This document shows, piece after piece, positions 52,088-60,889 of a DNA stretch of 64,000 nucleotides (the stretch's first letter is position 1; each line of letters opens with the position of its first letter). The notes below the pieces were generated by a model. It saw only the letters and a list, made by a program, of their open reading frames with translations, was not told the DNA's origin and searched no databases. Made by a program: the position numbers and the translations under genes. The stretch comes from Ga0077527 sp038316355 (GTDB lineage Bacteria; Pseudomonadota; Gammaproteobacteria; Burkholderiales; SG8-41), in assembly GCA_038316355.1 (NCBI GenBank), contig JBBQAO010000005.1:26130-90129 (forward strand), in the 5' to 3' direction.

Positions 52088-52465
52088 TTACGCAGCGGTA
52101 GGCCGCTGGATTTTCACTGCAGCCTTGCGCGGACCCTTGCGCGTGCGCGCATTGGTACGCGTACGCTGGCCGCGCATCGGCAGTCCGGAGCGATGACGCT
52201 TGCCGCGCCACGTGCCGAGGTCCATCAGCCGCTTGATGTTCATTGAAATCTCGCGGCGCAGATCGCCTTCGGTCGTGACCTTCGCCACCTGCTCGCGCAA
52301 TTTGTCCATGTCCGAGTCGGACAGGTCTTTCATCTTGGTCGCGGTGTTGATTCCGGCCGCAGCGCAGATCGCACGGGCACGGCTCCGGCCTACGCCGAAG
52401 ATTGCCGTCAGCGCGACTTCAGCGTGCTGATGATTTGGTATGTTGACGCCACCTATGCGGGCCAT
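52088..52465 (-). CDS. rpsM: 30S ribosomal protein S13
   Basis: The 125-residue protein starts MARIGGVNIPNHQHAEVALT and contains RGKRHRSGLPMRGQRTRTNA. It is the first gene of the alpha operon here, just downstream of a sigma70-like promoter. Confidence 0.98.
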   Translation of the reverse strand: MARIGGVNIPNHQHAEVALTAIFGVGRSRARAICAAAGINTATKMKDLSDSDMDKLREQVAKVTTEGDLRREISMNIKRLMDLGTWRGKRHRSGLPMRGQRTRTNARTRKGPRKAAVKIQRPTAA

Positions 52466-52493
52466 CTGTTACCCCACCAATGGAAAACTCGAA

Positions 52494-52522
52494 ATTATAA
52501 CTTTTGACAGGTTCATATTCAA
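52494..52522 (-). promoter_or_regulatory. Sigma70-type promoter before rpsM
   Basis: On the minus strand, TTGAAT (-35) and TATAAT (-10, perfect) are separated by 17 bases, with the -10 about 28 bases before the rpsM start. This allows the alpha operon to be transcribed independently of spc. Confidence 0.65.
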
Positions 52523-52530
52523 CGAACCGG

Positions 52531-52644
52531 TCAACCCTGGCGCTGCTTGTGCCGCGGATCCTTGCAGATCACGCGAACCACGCCATTACGCTTCACAACC
52601 TTGCAGTTGCGGCACATGCGTTTTACTGATGCCTGTACTTTCAT
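52531..52644 (-). CDS. rpmJ: 50S ribosomal protein L36
   Basis: This 37-residue protein begins MKVQASVKRMCRNCKVVKRN and ends KDPRHKQRQG. Cysteines and His match the zinc-binding form of L36. It is below normal ORF size limits but lies in its usual place between infA and rpsM. Confidence 0.97.
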   Translation of the reverse strand: MKVQASVKRMCRNCKVVKRNGVVRVICKDPRHKQRQG

Positions 52645-52667
52645 GTCATGCCTCTTTCGCTTGCTGC

Positions 52668-52886
52668 CTATTTCGCCCGGAAAGTGATTCGCCCCTTGGT
52701 CAGATCATAGGGCGTCAATTCCACCGTCACCTTGTCCCCGGGAAGAATGCGAATGTAATGCATCCGCATTTTCCCCGAGATATGACCCAGTACAACATGG
52801 CCATTCTCCAACTTCACCCGAAACGTTGCATTGGGCAGGTTTTCAACGACCTCCCCCTGCATCTCAATGGTGTCTTCTTTAGCCAT
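52668..52886 (-). CDS. infA: Translation initiation factor IF-1
   Basis: The 72-residue protein starts MAKEDTIEMQGEVVENLPNA, the IF-1 OB-fold, and overlaps the secY stop by one base. infA inside the spc block is usual in betaproteobacteria. Confidence 0.97.
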   Translation of the reverse strand: MAKEDTIEMQGEVVENLPNATFRVKLENGHVVLGHISGKMRMHYIRILPGDKVTVELTPYDLTKGRITFRAK

Positions 52887-54205
52887 TACCGCGCCGGGAA
52901 CACACCGCCTTTGAAGTTTGCCTTCTTCAACAGACTTTCATACTGATGCGACATCACGTACGCCTGTACCTGCGCCATGAAATCCAGGGTTACCACCACG
53001 ATGATCAGCAATGAAGTGCCGCCAAAATAAAACGGCACATTCTTCCAGACGATCAGCAATTCCGGCACCAGGCAGACCAGCGTGACATACAGTGCTCCCG
53101 CCAGGGTCAGCCTCATCGTGACTTTTTCAATGTAACGCGCGGTCTGGTCGCCTGGCCGGATGCCCGGAACAAACGCACCGCTTTTCTTCAGATTCTCGGC
53201 CGTCTCTTTCGGGTTGAACACCAGAGCCGTATAAAAGAAACAGAAAAATATGATCGCGGCAGCATAAAACAGCGTGTAGACCGGCTGCCCTGGATGCAGC
53301 ACTGCGGCAACATTTTTCAACCAGGTCATTCCATCATTTTCACCCAGCCAGCCGGCTACAGTGCCCGGAAACAGGATGATGCTCGACGCAAAAATCGGCG
53401 GTATCACGCCCGACATGTTCAGTTTCAACGGCAGATGAGACGACTGCCCGCCATAGACCTTGCGCCCGACCTGCCGTTTGGCGTAATTCACCAGGATCTT
53501 GCGCTGGCCTTTTTCGACAAAACACACAAACGCCGTTACCGCGACCACCAGCACGAAAATGAACAATACAAACGGGATCGAAAATGCCCCGGTCCGCGCC
53601 AACTCCAGCGTGCCGCCAACAGCCTGCGGAAATCCCGAAGCAATGCCGGCAAAGATGATCAGCGAAATACCGTTGCCGATACCGCGTTCGGTAATCTGCT
53701 CACCCAGCCACATCAGGAACATGGTACCGCTGACCAGTGTGATCATCGCCGTCATCCGGAACATCAGGCCCGGATCAACCGCCACTTTCTGCTGCTCAAA
53801 TGCAATCGCGATGGCCAGGCCCTGCACGATGGCCAGCGCTGCGGTGCCATACCGCGTGTACTGCGTAATCTTGCGCCGCCCCGATTCACCCTCTTTTTTC
53901 AGGGCTTCCAGGGTGGGCGACACCACGGACATCAACTGCATGATGATCGACGCCGATATATACGGCATGATGCCCAGCGTGAAAATCGAGAAGCGCGACA
54001 ACGCGCCGCCCGAAAACATGTTGAACATGTCGAGAATGCCACCCCGCTGCGACCGGAACAATTCAGCGAGCTGGGCCTGATCGATGCCGGGCACAGGAAT
54101 ATAGGACCCGATGCGGAACACGATCAGCGCGCCAACGAGGAACAGCAGGCGACGCTTCAGATCACCAAACTTGCCCGAACCCGACAGTGCGGCACCAACG
54201 GCCAA
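52886..54205 (-). CDS. secY: Preprotein translocase subunit SecY
   Basis: The 439-residue protein has ten membrane segments and the SecY blocks GSYIPVPGIDQAQLAELF and GQRKILVNYAKRQVGRKVYG. It forms the channel of the SecYEG translocon. The length is typical. Confidence 0.98.
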   Translation of the reverse strand: MAVGAALSGSGKFGDLKRRLLFLVGALIVFRIGSYIPVPGIDQAQLAELFRSQRGGILDMFNMFSGGALSRFSIFTLGIMPYISASIIMQLMSVVSPTLEALKKEGESGRRKITQYTRYGTAALAIVQGLAIAIAFEQQKVAVDPGLMFRMTAMITLVSGTMFLMWLGEQITERGIGNGISLIIFAGIASGFPQAVGGTLELARTGAFSIPFVLFIFVLVVAVTAFVCFVEKGQRKILVNYAKRQVGRKVYGGQSSHLPLKLNMSGVIPPIFASSIILFPGTVAGWLGENDGMTWLKNVAAVLHPGQPVYTLFYAAAIIFFCFFYTALVFNPKETAENLKKSGAFVPGIRPGDQTARYIEKVTMRLTLAGALYVTLVCLVPELLIVWKNVPFYFGGTSLLIIVVVTLDFMAQVQAYVMSHQYESLLKKANFKGGVFPAR

Positions 54206-54208
54206 CGC

Positions 54209-54667
54209 TTAGCTCCCGGCCTTCTCGGTAACAGCCTGCTCGAGGCTGCCGCCGGCGCGTTCGATAGCCTCGCGCGCGCCTTTGCTGGCCAGCACGCCCT
54301 TGAGTGCAATCTTGCGCTTGAGTTCACCGGCCAGAATCACCTTGGCGCGAATCGCCCGCAGGGGAACTGCACCGGCCTTTTTCAGTACCGCGAGATCGAT
54401 GGTATCGACTTTCAGTTTCTGCAGAGTATCCAGCCGCACTTCGGCGGTATCACCGGCCGACAGCGAATGGAAACCGCGCTTCGGCAGGCGACGGTGCAGC
54501 GGCATCTGGCCGCCCTCAAAGCCGACTTTGTGAAAACCGCCGGCGCGCGCTTTCTGGCCCTTGTGGCCACGGCCAGCCGTCTTGCCCCAGCCACAACCGA
54601 TGCCGCGGCCAACGCGCTTCTTGTTACGCTTGGCTCCGGCTGCCGGCTTGATCTTGTTCAGTTCCAT
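54209..54667 (-). CDS. rplO: 50S ribosomal protein L15
   Basis: The 152-residue protein begins MELNKIKPAAGAKRNKKRVG and has GRGHKGQKARAGGFHKVGFE. It is located between rpmD and secY as expected; the tail is slightly extended. Confidence 0.97.
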   Translation of the reverse strand: MELNKIKPAAGAKRNKKRVGRGIGCGWGKTAGRGHKGQKARAGGFHKVGFEGGQMPLHRRLPKRGFHSLSAGDTAEVRLDTLQKLKVDTIDLAVLKKAGAVPLRAIRAKVILAGELKRKIALKGVLASKGAREAIERAGGSLEQAVTEKAGS

Positions 54668-54871
54668 TTAACCCTCGCAGCGAACGAGATAAGACACTTT
54701 GTTGATCATTCCACGGATCGCCGGGCTGTCAGCGAGCTCGACCGTGTGGTTGATGCGCCGCAATCCCAAGCCGCGCACCGATGCCCGGTGTTCGGGGCGG
54801 GTACCGATCAGGCTGCGCACTTGCGTAACCTTGATGATTTTGCCCTGTGTTATAGCTTGCGTCTTGGCCAT
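54668..54871 (-). CDS. rpmD: 50S ribosomal protein L30
   Basis: The 67-residue protein has the L30 core IKVTQVRSLIGTRPEHRASV and RGMINKVSYLV. It has about seven extra N-terminal residues relative to the usual 60. Confidence 0.96.
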   Translation of the reverse strand: MAKTQAITQGKIIKVTQVRSLIGTRPEHRASVRGLGLRRINHTVELADSPAIRGMINKVSYLVRCEG

Positions 54872-54874
54872 GGT

Positions 54875-55399
54875 TTATCCCTGGATTTCCTCGATCGATT
54901 TGCCACGTTTGGCGGCAATTTCGGCGGGCGTGTTCATCGCGGTCAGGCCGTTGATGGTTGCACGCACAATGTTGTAGGGGTTGGTGGATCCGATGCACTT
55001 GGCGAGGATGTTGGCAACACCCATCACCTCCAGCACTGCCCGCACCGGGCCGCCAGCGATGATTCCCGTGCCTTCCGAAGCCGGCTGCATGTAAACCCTG
55101 GACGCACCGTGACGCCCCATGACGGCGTGCTGCAGAGTTCCGTTTCTCAGTTGGACTTTAACCATTTTGTGGCGCGCCTCTTCCATGGCCTTTTGCACGG
55201 CGACCGGAACTTCGCGCGCCTTGCCTTTGCCCATGCCGATGCTGCCGTCACCATCACCAACAACCGTCAGTGCCGCAAAACCCATCACGCGACCACCTTT
55301 GACAACCTTGGTGACGCGGTTGATTGACACCATCTTTTCGCGCAAACCGTCGCCACGTTCTTCACCGGTTTGCATTTTCCCTGCCTGCATTTTTGCCAT
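54875..55399 (-). CDS. rpsE: 30S ribosomal protein S5
   Basis: The 174-residue protein contains KMVSINRVTKVVKGGRVMGF and GNGTLQ-like segments followed by GTGIIAGGPVRAVLEVMG. It is in its usual operon position after rplR. Confidence 0.97.
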   Translation of the reverse strand: MAKMQAGKMQTGEERGDGLREKMVSINRVTKVVKGGRVMGFAALTVVGDGDGSIGMGKGKAREVPVAVQKAMEEARHKMVKVQLRNGTLQHAVMGRHGASRVYMQPASEGTGIIAGGPVRAVLEVMGVANILAKCIGSTNPYNIVRATINGLTAMNTPAEIAAKRGKSIEEIQG

Positions 55400-55410
55400 G
55401 GGCCGCTCCG

Positions 55411-55767
55411 TCAGAACTTGAGTCCGGCTTCGCGCGCAGCTTCCGCCAACGCCTTCACCCGACCATGATATTTATAACCGGCGCGGTCAAATGCAACCTT
55501 CTCCACGCCGGCCTGTTTTGCCCGTTCTGCGATACGTTTACCGATCGCCGCAGCCGCAGCTGCAGTTGCGCCTTTAGGCACGGCAGCGCGCACTTCCTTT
55601 TCGGAAGACGAAGCGCTCGCCAGCACCTTGGAACCGCTGGCGTCAAAAATCTGCGCATAGATATGGCCGTTGGAACGGTACACGGTAAGCCGCACCGCCT
55701 TGAGTTCGGCAATTTTGGCCCGTGTGCTGCGTGCACGCCGGAGACGCTCTGTTTTCTTGTCAAACAT
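55411..55767 (-). CDS. rplR: 50S ribosomal protein L18
   Basis: The 118-residue protein begins MFDKKTERLRRARSTRAKIA and has the FDRAGYKYHGRVKALAEAAR end that binds 5S rRNA. Confidence 0.97.
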   Translation of the reverse strand: MFDKKTERLRRARSTRAKIAELKAVRLTVYRSNGHIYAQIFDASGSKVLASASSSEKEVRAAVPKGATAAAAAAIGKRIAERAKQAGVEKVAFDRAGYKYHGRVKALAEAAREAGLKF

Positions 55768-55778
55768 GATCTGTCCGC

Positions 55779-56312
55779 CTACTTCTTCTTCGTTTCTTTG
55801 AGCACAATGCGCTCATCGGCATAACGCACACCTTTGCCTTTGTAAGGCTCAGGCGGCCGGTAATTTCGAACGTCGGCAGCCACCTGGCCAACCAGTTGCT
55901 TGTCTGCGCCCTTGATGATGATTTCCGTCTGGGTCGGGGCTTCCGCCTTCACGCCTTGCGGCAGCTGGTGGACCACCGGGTGCGAAAAACCCAGCGTCAG
56001 GTTGATCTTGTCGCCCTGTACCTGCGCGCGATAACCCACGCCGACCAACGTCAGCTTGCGCTCGAAACCGCGGCTGACACCCTCAACCATGTTGGCAATC
56101 AGCGCACGCATCGTGCCGCTGATGGCATTGGCCTGGCGCGAATCGTCATTGACCTTGATCTCAAGGCGATTTTCGATCTTCTCCACCTTCACGTTGGGCG
56201 TCAGCTGCTGCGCCAGCGTGCCAAGAGGGCCCTTGACCGAAATACGGTCAGCAGCAATCGTTACTTCCACTTTTTCCGGCAACACGACCGGGCTTTTTCC
56301 GACTCTGGACAT
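55779..56312 (-). CDS. rplF: 50S ribosomal protein L6
   Basis: The 177-residue protein starts MSRVGKSPVVLPEKVEVTIA and has PEPYKGKGVRYADERIVLKE near the end, typical of L6. Confidence 0.97.
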   Translation of the reverse strand: MSRVGKSPVVLPEKVEVTIAADRISVKGPLGTLAQQLTPNVKVEKIENRLEIKVNDDSRQANAISGTMRALIANMVEGVSRGFERKLTLVGVGYRAQVQGDKINLTLGFSHPVVHQLPQGVKAEAPTQTEIIIKGADKQLVGQVAADVRNYRPPEPYKGKGVRYADERIVLKETKKK

Positions 56313-56325
56313 GGCTCGTTCTCCG

Positions 56326-56721
56326 TTACGCCACGATGCAGAGAACTTCCCCGCCGATGCCCATGCCCCGTGCCTTGCGATCGGTCATCACACCTTTGGA
56401 GGTGGAAACGATGGCAACGCCGAGGCCGTTCATCACACGCGGAATGTCACGGCTGGGTTTATAAATGCGTAGCCCGGGGCGACTCACGCGTTCGATTTTT
56501 TCGATCACCGGTGAACCGGCGTAGTACTTGAGGCCGACCTCAAGCACCGGCTTGGACGATTCGCCACGCACTGCAAAATCGTCGATGTAGCCCTCGTCCT
56601 TCAGCACCTTGGCGATCGCCACCTTGAGCTTGCTCGAAGGCATTGACACGGACTCCTTTTCCGCCTGCTGTGCATTGCGGATACGGGTCAGCATGTCGGA
56701 AACTGGATCATTCATGCTCAT
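56326..56721 (-). CDS. rpsH: 30S ribosomal protein S8
   Basis: The 131-residue protein starts MSMNDPVSDMLTRIRNAQQA and ends GIGGEVLCIVA, typical of S8, the spc translational regulator. Confidence 0.97.
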   Translation of the reverse strand: MSMNDPVSDMLTRIRNAQQAEKESVSMPSSKLKVAIAKVLKDEGYIDDFAVRGESSKPVLEVGLKYYAGSPVIEKIERVSRPGLRIYKPSRDIPRVMNGLGVAIVSTSKGVMTDRKARGMGIGGEVLCIVA

Positions 56722-56743
56722 GCAAATTCTCCTGCGGCCTGCC

Positions 56744-57049
56744 TTACCAGCTAGCCTTGATTACGCCCGGGATTTCTCCGCGCATTGCAATCTCGCGCAG
56801 TTTTCCCCGAGCCAGCCCAAACTTGCGATATACGCCACGCGGGCGACCGGTCAGTGCGCAACGATTGCGCAACCGGACAGGACTCGCGTTCCGCGGCAAT
56901 TTCTGCAGCTTCAGGCGCGCTTCATAACGATCCTCCGGAGCCAACTTCTGATCGTCAATGAGCGCCTGAAGCTCCGCCCGCTTGGCCGCGAATTTCTTTA
57001 CGGTTTGGCGGCGTTTCTTGTCGCGGTTTATCAGTGCAAGCTTGGACAT
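56744..57049 (-). CDS. rpsN: 30S ribosomal protein S14
   Basis: The 101-residue form has the segment RCALTGRPRGVYRKFGLARG and lacks the zinc-binding cysteine pairs of the short form, as in most proteobacteria. Confidence 0.97.
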   Translation of the reverse strand: MSKLALINRDKKRRQTVKKFAAKRAELQALIDDQKLAPEDRYEARLKLQKLPRNASPVRLRNRCALTGRPRGVYRKFGLARGKLREIAMRGEIPGVIKASW

Positions 57050-57061
57050 ACGGTTTTCCTC

Positions 57062-57745
57062 TTAATTCCGGAAAGGAAATTTGAAAGCTGAAAGCAACGC
57101 CCGGGCTTCTTCGTCGGACTTTGCTGTCGTCGTAACAGTGATGTTCATACCGCGCAGGGCATCGATCTTGTCGTACTCGATCTCGGGGAAAATAATCTGT
57201 TCCTTGATGCCCATGTTGTAATTGCCCCGGCCATCAAAACTTCGCCCGGAGATACCACGAAAGTCGCGGATGCGCGGCATTGCAATGTTGACCAGACGGT
57301 CCAGGAATTCGTACATCCTGGCGCCGCGCAGGGTAACTTTACAGCCCACCGGGTAGCCTTCACGAATCTTAAAGTTCGCGATGGCCTTGCGTGAATTGGT
57401 TACGAGCGGCTTTTGTCCGGCGATCTTGGTCATGTCGCCAACGGCATTGTCCATGATCTTCTTGTCAGCAACCGCTTCGCCCACGCCCATGTTCAAAACG
57501 ATTTTCTCGATCCTGGGCACCTGCATCGGGCTCTTGTAGGCAAATTTTTCTGTCAGCGCCTTCACGACCGTGTCCTTGTAATACAGACCCAGTCGGGCCG
57601 GTGCTGCAGGACGTGTCGGTTTGCCCTGCTTGGGTGCGACGGCGCCAGCAGTCTTGGGCTCTTTTGCCTGCTTTTTGACCGGTGCGGGCGCAACCTTGGC
57701 ATCCTTCGCCGGCTTTGCTTTTTTGGTATCTTTATCAGCGCTCAT
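57062..57745 (-). CDS. rplE: 50S ribosomal protein L5 with long N-terminal extension
   Basis: The normal 179-residue L5 body (LGLYYKDTVVKALTEKFAYK, through GMNITVTTTAKSDEEARALL to AFKFPFRN) is preceded by about 48 extra residues rich in Lys, Ala and Pro (KDTKKAKPAKDAKVAPAP; KQGKPTRPAAP). The tail is in frame and begins with an ATG at 57745 that overlaps the rplX stop by 4 bases, so the extended start seems genuine rather than a prediction artefact. Confidence 0.95.
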   Translation of the reverse strand: MSADKDTKKAKPAKDAKVAPAPVKKQAKEPKTAGAVAPKQGKPTRPAAPARLGLYYKDTVVKALTEKFAYKSPMQVPRIEKIVLNMGVGEAVADKKIMDNAVGDMTKIAGQKPLVTNSRKAIANFKIREGYPVGCKVTLRGARMYEFLDRLVNIAMPRIRDFRGISGRSFDGRGNYNMGIKEQIIFPEIEYDKIDALRGMNITVTTTAKSDEEARALLSAFKFPFRN

Positions 57746-58059
57746 ACATCAACCACTTCACCATTAGACTTGAAATACCGAACACGGCGCCCGTCTTCCA
57801 GTTGCCTGATGCCAATGCGATCGGCTTTCTTGGTAACGGGATTGAACAAAGCCACGTTCGAAACATGAATGGGCATTTCCTTGTCGATGATGCCGCCGGT
57901 CTCACCTTTGGCCGGATTCGGCCGCTGGTGTTTCTTGACGCGGTTGATGCCCTCGACGAGCAAATGATCCTCATCAACAATCCGAACTACCGTACCCCGC
58001 TTGCTGCGGTCACGGCCGGTGACGACGATCACGTCGTCGCCTTTTTTGATCTTGCGCAT
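57742..58059 (-). CDS. rplX: 50S ribosomal protein L24
   Basis: The 105-residue protein starts MRKIKKGDDVIVVTGRDRSK, the KOW-like opening of L24. It overlaps rplE by 4 bases. Confidence 0.97.
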   Translation of the reverse strand: MRKIKKGDDVIVVTGRDRSKRGTVVRIVDEDHLLVEGINRVKKHQRPNPAKGETGGIIDKEMPIHVSNVALFNPVTKKADRIGIRQLEDGRRVRYFKSNGEVVDV

Positions 58060-58074
58060 ATACGTATCCGTCCT

Positions 58075-58443
58075 CTACAACACTTCAGGGGCCAGGGACA
58101 CAATCTTCATGAAGCGTTCGGTCCGCAGTTCACGGGTTACTGGTCCAAAAATCCGGGTGCCGATCGGCTCCAGCTTCTGGTTGAGCAACACTGCTGCGTT
58201 TCCGTCAAACTTCAACAACGACCCGTCATTGCGGCGCACGCCTTTGGCGGTGCGCACAACCACGGCGTTGTAAACTTCGCCTTTTTTCACGCGACCACGG
58301 GGCGCAGCATCCTTGATGCTGACCTTGATCACGTCGCCGATACCGGCGTAACGACGCTTCGAGCCACCAAGCACCTTGATGCACATGACTGCGCGTGCAC
58401 CGGTGTTGTCAGCAACGTCCAGTATGGATTGCATCTGAATCAT
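58075..58443 (-). CDS. rplN: 50S ribosomal protein L14
   Basis: The 122-residue protein starts MIQMQSILDVADNTGARAVM and is the first gene of the spc block; a promoter lies about 120 bases upstream. Confidence 0.97.
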   Translation of the reverse strand: MIQMQSILDVADNTGARAVMCIKVLGGSKRRYAGIGDVIKVSIKDAAPRGRVKKGEVYNAVVVRTAKGVRRNDGSLLKFDGNAAVLLNQKLEPIGTRIFGPVTRELRTERFMKIVSLAPEVL

Positions 58444-58561
58444 GATTTTTCCTGCTTAATTTCCCCAACTTGGCCACCCTTACGGCATGGAAGGCCAGTC
58501 TTGGAGCCCGTTCGGGCAAAGTCGCCGCCAACCGGGGGCTGGCGGGAAAATACAGCCAAAA

Positions 58562-58591
58562 ATTATAGCGCGCGTATACCCCGTCGTGCAA
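58562..58591 (-). promoter_or_regulatory. Sigma70-type promoter before rplN (spc)
   Basis: On the minus strand TTGCAC (-35) and TATAAT (-10, perfect) are separated by 18 bases. It sits in the only sizeable gap (155 bases) of the S10-spc block, between rpsQ and rplN, exactly where a separate spc promoter is expected. Confidence 0.75.
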
Positions 58592-58598
58592 GCAATAT

Positions 58599-58865
58599 TT
58601 AGATATTCCGCGACTTTTCGATGAGTTTGATCACCCGCCAGGCCTTGGTTTTAGCCAGGGGACGGCACTCCTCGATCAGCACGGTATCGCCTTCCTTGTA
58701 CTCGTCGTTGGCATCGTGCACGTGATACTTCTTGGAACGCGTCACAATCTTGCCCAACAACGGATGCTTGACCCGCCGCTCGACCAGGACCGTAACCGTC
58801 TTGTCCATCTTGTCGCTGACCACTTTGCCCGTCAGCGTACGTTTGTTTGCTTCAGTCATAGTCAA
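58599..58865 (-). CDS. rpsQ: 30S ribosomal protein S17
   Basis: The 88-residue protein has the S17 core TGKVVSDKMDKTVTVLVERR and ends near the gap that separates S10 from spc. Confidence 0.97.
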   Translation of the reverse strand: MTMTEANKRTLTGKVVSDKMDKTVTVLVERRVKHPLLGKIVTRSKKYHVHDANDEYKEGDTVLIEECRPLAKTKAWRVIKLIEKSRNI

Positions 58866-58874
58866 CCCTGCCCG

Positions 58875-59060
58875 TTATGCCTTGGTTCCCAGCACCGTGC
58901 GCACGCGCGCGATATCGCGCCGCACTTTGCGCAATTGGCTGGTGTTCGATAACTGCTGTGTTGCTTTCTGCATGCGCAGGGAAAACTGTGCCTTGAGCAG
59001 GGACTCGAGTTCCTTGCGCAATTCTTCAGGGCCCTTTGCCTTCAGTTCGCTTGCCTTCAT
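58875..59060 (-). CDS. rpmC: 50S ribosomal protein L29
   Basis: The 61-residue protein has the L29 helical pattern (MKASELKAKGPEELRKELES; RKVRRDIARVRTVLG). Confidence 0.97.
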   Translation of the reverse strand: MKASELKAKGPEELRKELESLLKAQFSLRMQKATQQLSNTSQLRKVRRDIARVRTVLGTKA

Positions 59061-59063
59061 GTT

Positions 59064-59480
59064 CTAGCCCCCTACCAGGCGGTGGACAAAGGTCGTCGCA
59101 ATCGGCAGCTTGGCCGCCGCGAGGCGGAAAGCTTCCTTGGCGATGACTTCATTCACGCCGTCCATTTCATACAAAACCTTGCCCGGCTGAATCTCGGCAA
59201 CCCAGTACTCGGGATTACCCTTGCCGTTGCCCATGCGAACCTCTGCCGGTTTCCGCGAAATCGGCTTGTCCGGGAAAATACGGATCCAGATACGGCCACC
59301 GCGTTTGATATGGCGAGTCATCGCGCGCCGTGCAGCCTCGATCTGGCGCGCGGTCAGACGGCCGCGGCCGATGGCCTTCAGGCCATACTCACCGAAGCTA
59401 ACTTTGTTGCCGCGCGTCGCAACGCCGGTGTTCCGGCCCTTTTGCTCCTTGCGGTACTTACGCCTGGCTGGCTGTAGCAC
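59064..59480 (-). CDS. rplP: 50S ribosomal protein L16, GTG start
   Basis: The 138-residue protein reads (V)LQPARRKYRKEQKGRNTG after a GTG start at 59480, which lies 23 bases inside the rpsC stop. Family length and start are matched; an open frame further upstream is rpsC-overlapping and not genuine. Confidence 0.95.
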   Translation of the reverse strand: MLQPARRKYRKEQKGRNTGVATRGNKVSFGEYGLKAIGRGRLTARQIEAARRAMTRHIKRGGRIWIRIFPDKPISRKPAEVRMGNGKGNPEYWVAEIQPGKVLYEMDGVNEVIAKEAFRLAAAKLPIATTFVHRLVGG

Positions 59481-60216
59481 GTTTTGCTCCTGTCTTTGCA
59501 ATTGTCGTCCGACGCGGCTTGCGGGCCGGCGCTGGCGCGGGATCTTCTGCCGGTGCTGCCGTCGGGGCAAGCCCCGGATGCTCGTTCTTGCCGATCACTT
59601 CGCCCTTGAACACCCAGACCTTGACGCCGATGATGCCGTAACTGGTCTTGGCTTCAGAGAAACCGTAGTCGATGTCGGCGCGCAGGGTATGCAGTGGCAC
59701 ACGGCCTTCGCGATACCACTCGGTACGCGCGATTTCGATGCCGTTGAGACGCCCTGCGCTCATGATCTTGATGCCCTGGGCACCGAGACGCATCGCATTG
59801 GTTATGGCCCGCTTCATCGCGCGGCGGAACATGATCCGCTTTTGCAACTGCTGGACGATGGAGTCGGCAATCAGTTGCGCGTCGAGTTCGGGCTTGCGCA
59901 CCTCCTCGATGTTGACGTGCACCGGGACGCCGAGCATTTTCTGCAGGTCGGCCTTCAGGCGCTCAATGTCCTCGCCCTTCTTGCCAATCACCATCCCGGG
60001 ACGCGCGCTGTACACCGTAATGCGCGCATTTTTTGCCGGTCGCTCGATAACCACGCGTGAGACCGCAGCTTGCGACAAGCGCACCTTCAGATACTCGCGA
60101 ACCTTGATGTCTTCAAGCAACATCGTCGCAAAATTCTTGTTGTTCGCATACCAGCGCGAAGCCCAGTTGCGGTTGAATGCAAGTCGGAAACCGATCGGAT
60201 GAATTTTTTGGCCCAT
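59458..60216 (-). CDS. rpsC: 30S ribosomal protein S3 with extended C-terminus
   Basis: The 252-residue protein begins MGQKIHPIGFRLAFNRNWAS and has the KH-domain ARITVYSARPGMVIGKKGED. It is about 20 residues longer than the usual 233, with a Pro/Ala/Lys-rich tail (AEDPAPAPARKPRRTT). The gene overlaps rplP by 23 bases. Confidence 0.96.
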   Translation of the reverse strand: MGQKIHPIGFRLAFNRNWASRWYANNKNFATMLLEDIKVREYLKVRLSQAAVSRVVIERPAKNARITVYSARPGMVIGKKGEDIERLKADLQKMLGVPVHVNIEEVRKPELDAQLIADSIVQQLQKRIMFRRAMKRAITNAMRLGAQGIKIMSAGRLNGIEIARTEWYREGRVPLHTLRADIDYGFSEAKTSYGIIGVKVWVFKGEVIGKNEHPGLAPTAAPAEDPAPAPARKPRRTTIAKTGAKRATASQA

Positions 60217-60218
60217 AT

Positions 60219-60557
60219 CTACTTCCTTCCGTCGCCGACGGTGACATAAACATGGCACGTCGGCTTGATGATGCGCACGCCCCGGCCTTTGGCCGCCGAT
60301 GAAAAGCGCTTCATCACCGGACCCTTTTCCACATAAATACTCGTGATCTTGAGTTCATCGATGTCCGCACCGTCGTTGTGCTCGGCATTGGCAATCGCCG
60401 ACTCAAGCACCTTGCGGATGATCACCGCGCCCTTTTTGGGCGAAAAACTCAGGATATTCAGCGCGTGTTCCACCGTCTTGCCGCGGATCAGATCCGCAAC
60501 GAGACGCCCTTTTTGCGCCGACAACCTGACGCCCTGCAGTTTGGCTTTGGTATTCAT
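60219..60557 (-). CDS. rplV: 50S ribosomal protein L22
   Basis: The 112-residue protein contains VRLSAQKGRLVADLIRGKTV and ends in the RIIKPTCHVYVTVGDG tail, typical of L22. Confidence 0.97.
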   Translation of the reverse strand: MNTKAKLQGVRLSAQKGRLVADLIRGKTVEHALNILSFSPKKGAVIIRKVLESAIANAEHNDGADIDELKITSIYVEKGPVMKRFSSAAKGRGVRIIKPTCHVYVTVGDGRK

Positions 60558-60568
60558 TTCGGTTTACC

Positions 60569-60880
60569 TTACTTGGCCGCCGGAGTCGGGGCGGCTTTCT
60601 TGTCAGCCGGCGAGGAGCCGCCAGCTTTCGAATGCCCCTTGAAAACCCGCGTATGCGCGAATTCACCCAGCTTGTGCCCGACCATGTTTTCCGTCACATA
60701 AACCGGCACATGCTGCTTGCCGTTATGTACCGCAATCGTCAGCCCGACGAAGTCCGGCAATATCGTTGAACGCCGTGACCAGGTCTTGATCGGCCGCTTG
60801 TCCGAACCAGCCCGCGCCGTCTCCACCTTTTGCATCAGGTGATGATCTACAAACGGGCCTTTTTTTATGGAACGTGACAT
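60569..60880 (-). CDS. rpsS: 30S ribosomal protein S19 with Lys/Ala tail
   Basis: The 103-residue protein starts MSRSIKKGPFVDHHLMQKVE. It has a tail (KAGGSSPADKKAAPTPAAK) of about ten residues beyond the usual length. Confidence 0.96.
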   Translation of the reverse strand: MSRSIKKGPFVDHHLMQKVETARAGSDKRPIKTWSRRSTILPDFVGLTIAVHNGKQHVPVYVTENMVGHKLGEFAHTRVFKGHSKAGGSSPADKKAAPTPAAK

Positions 60881-60889
60881 TTCTACCCC

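Noticed and set aside
53294..55327. A very long + strand open frame antisense to secY-rpsE
   Set aside because: It is composed of His/Gln/Arg-rich nonsense typical of the antisense of GC-rich ribosomal genes; the minus-strand proteins are unmistakable.
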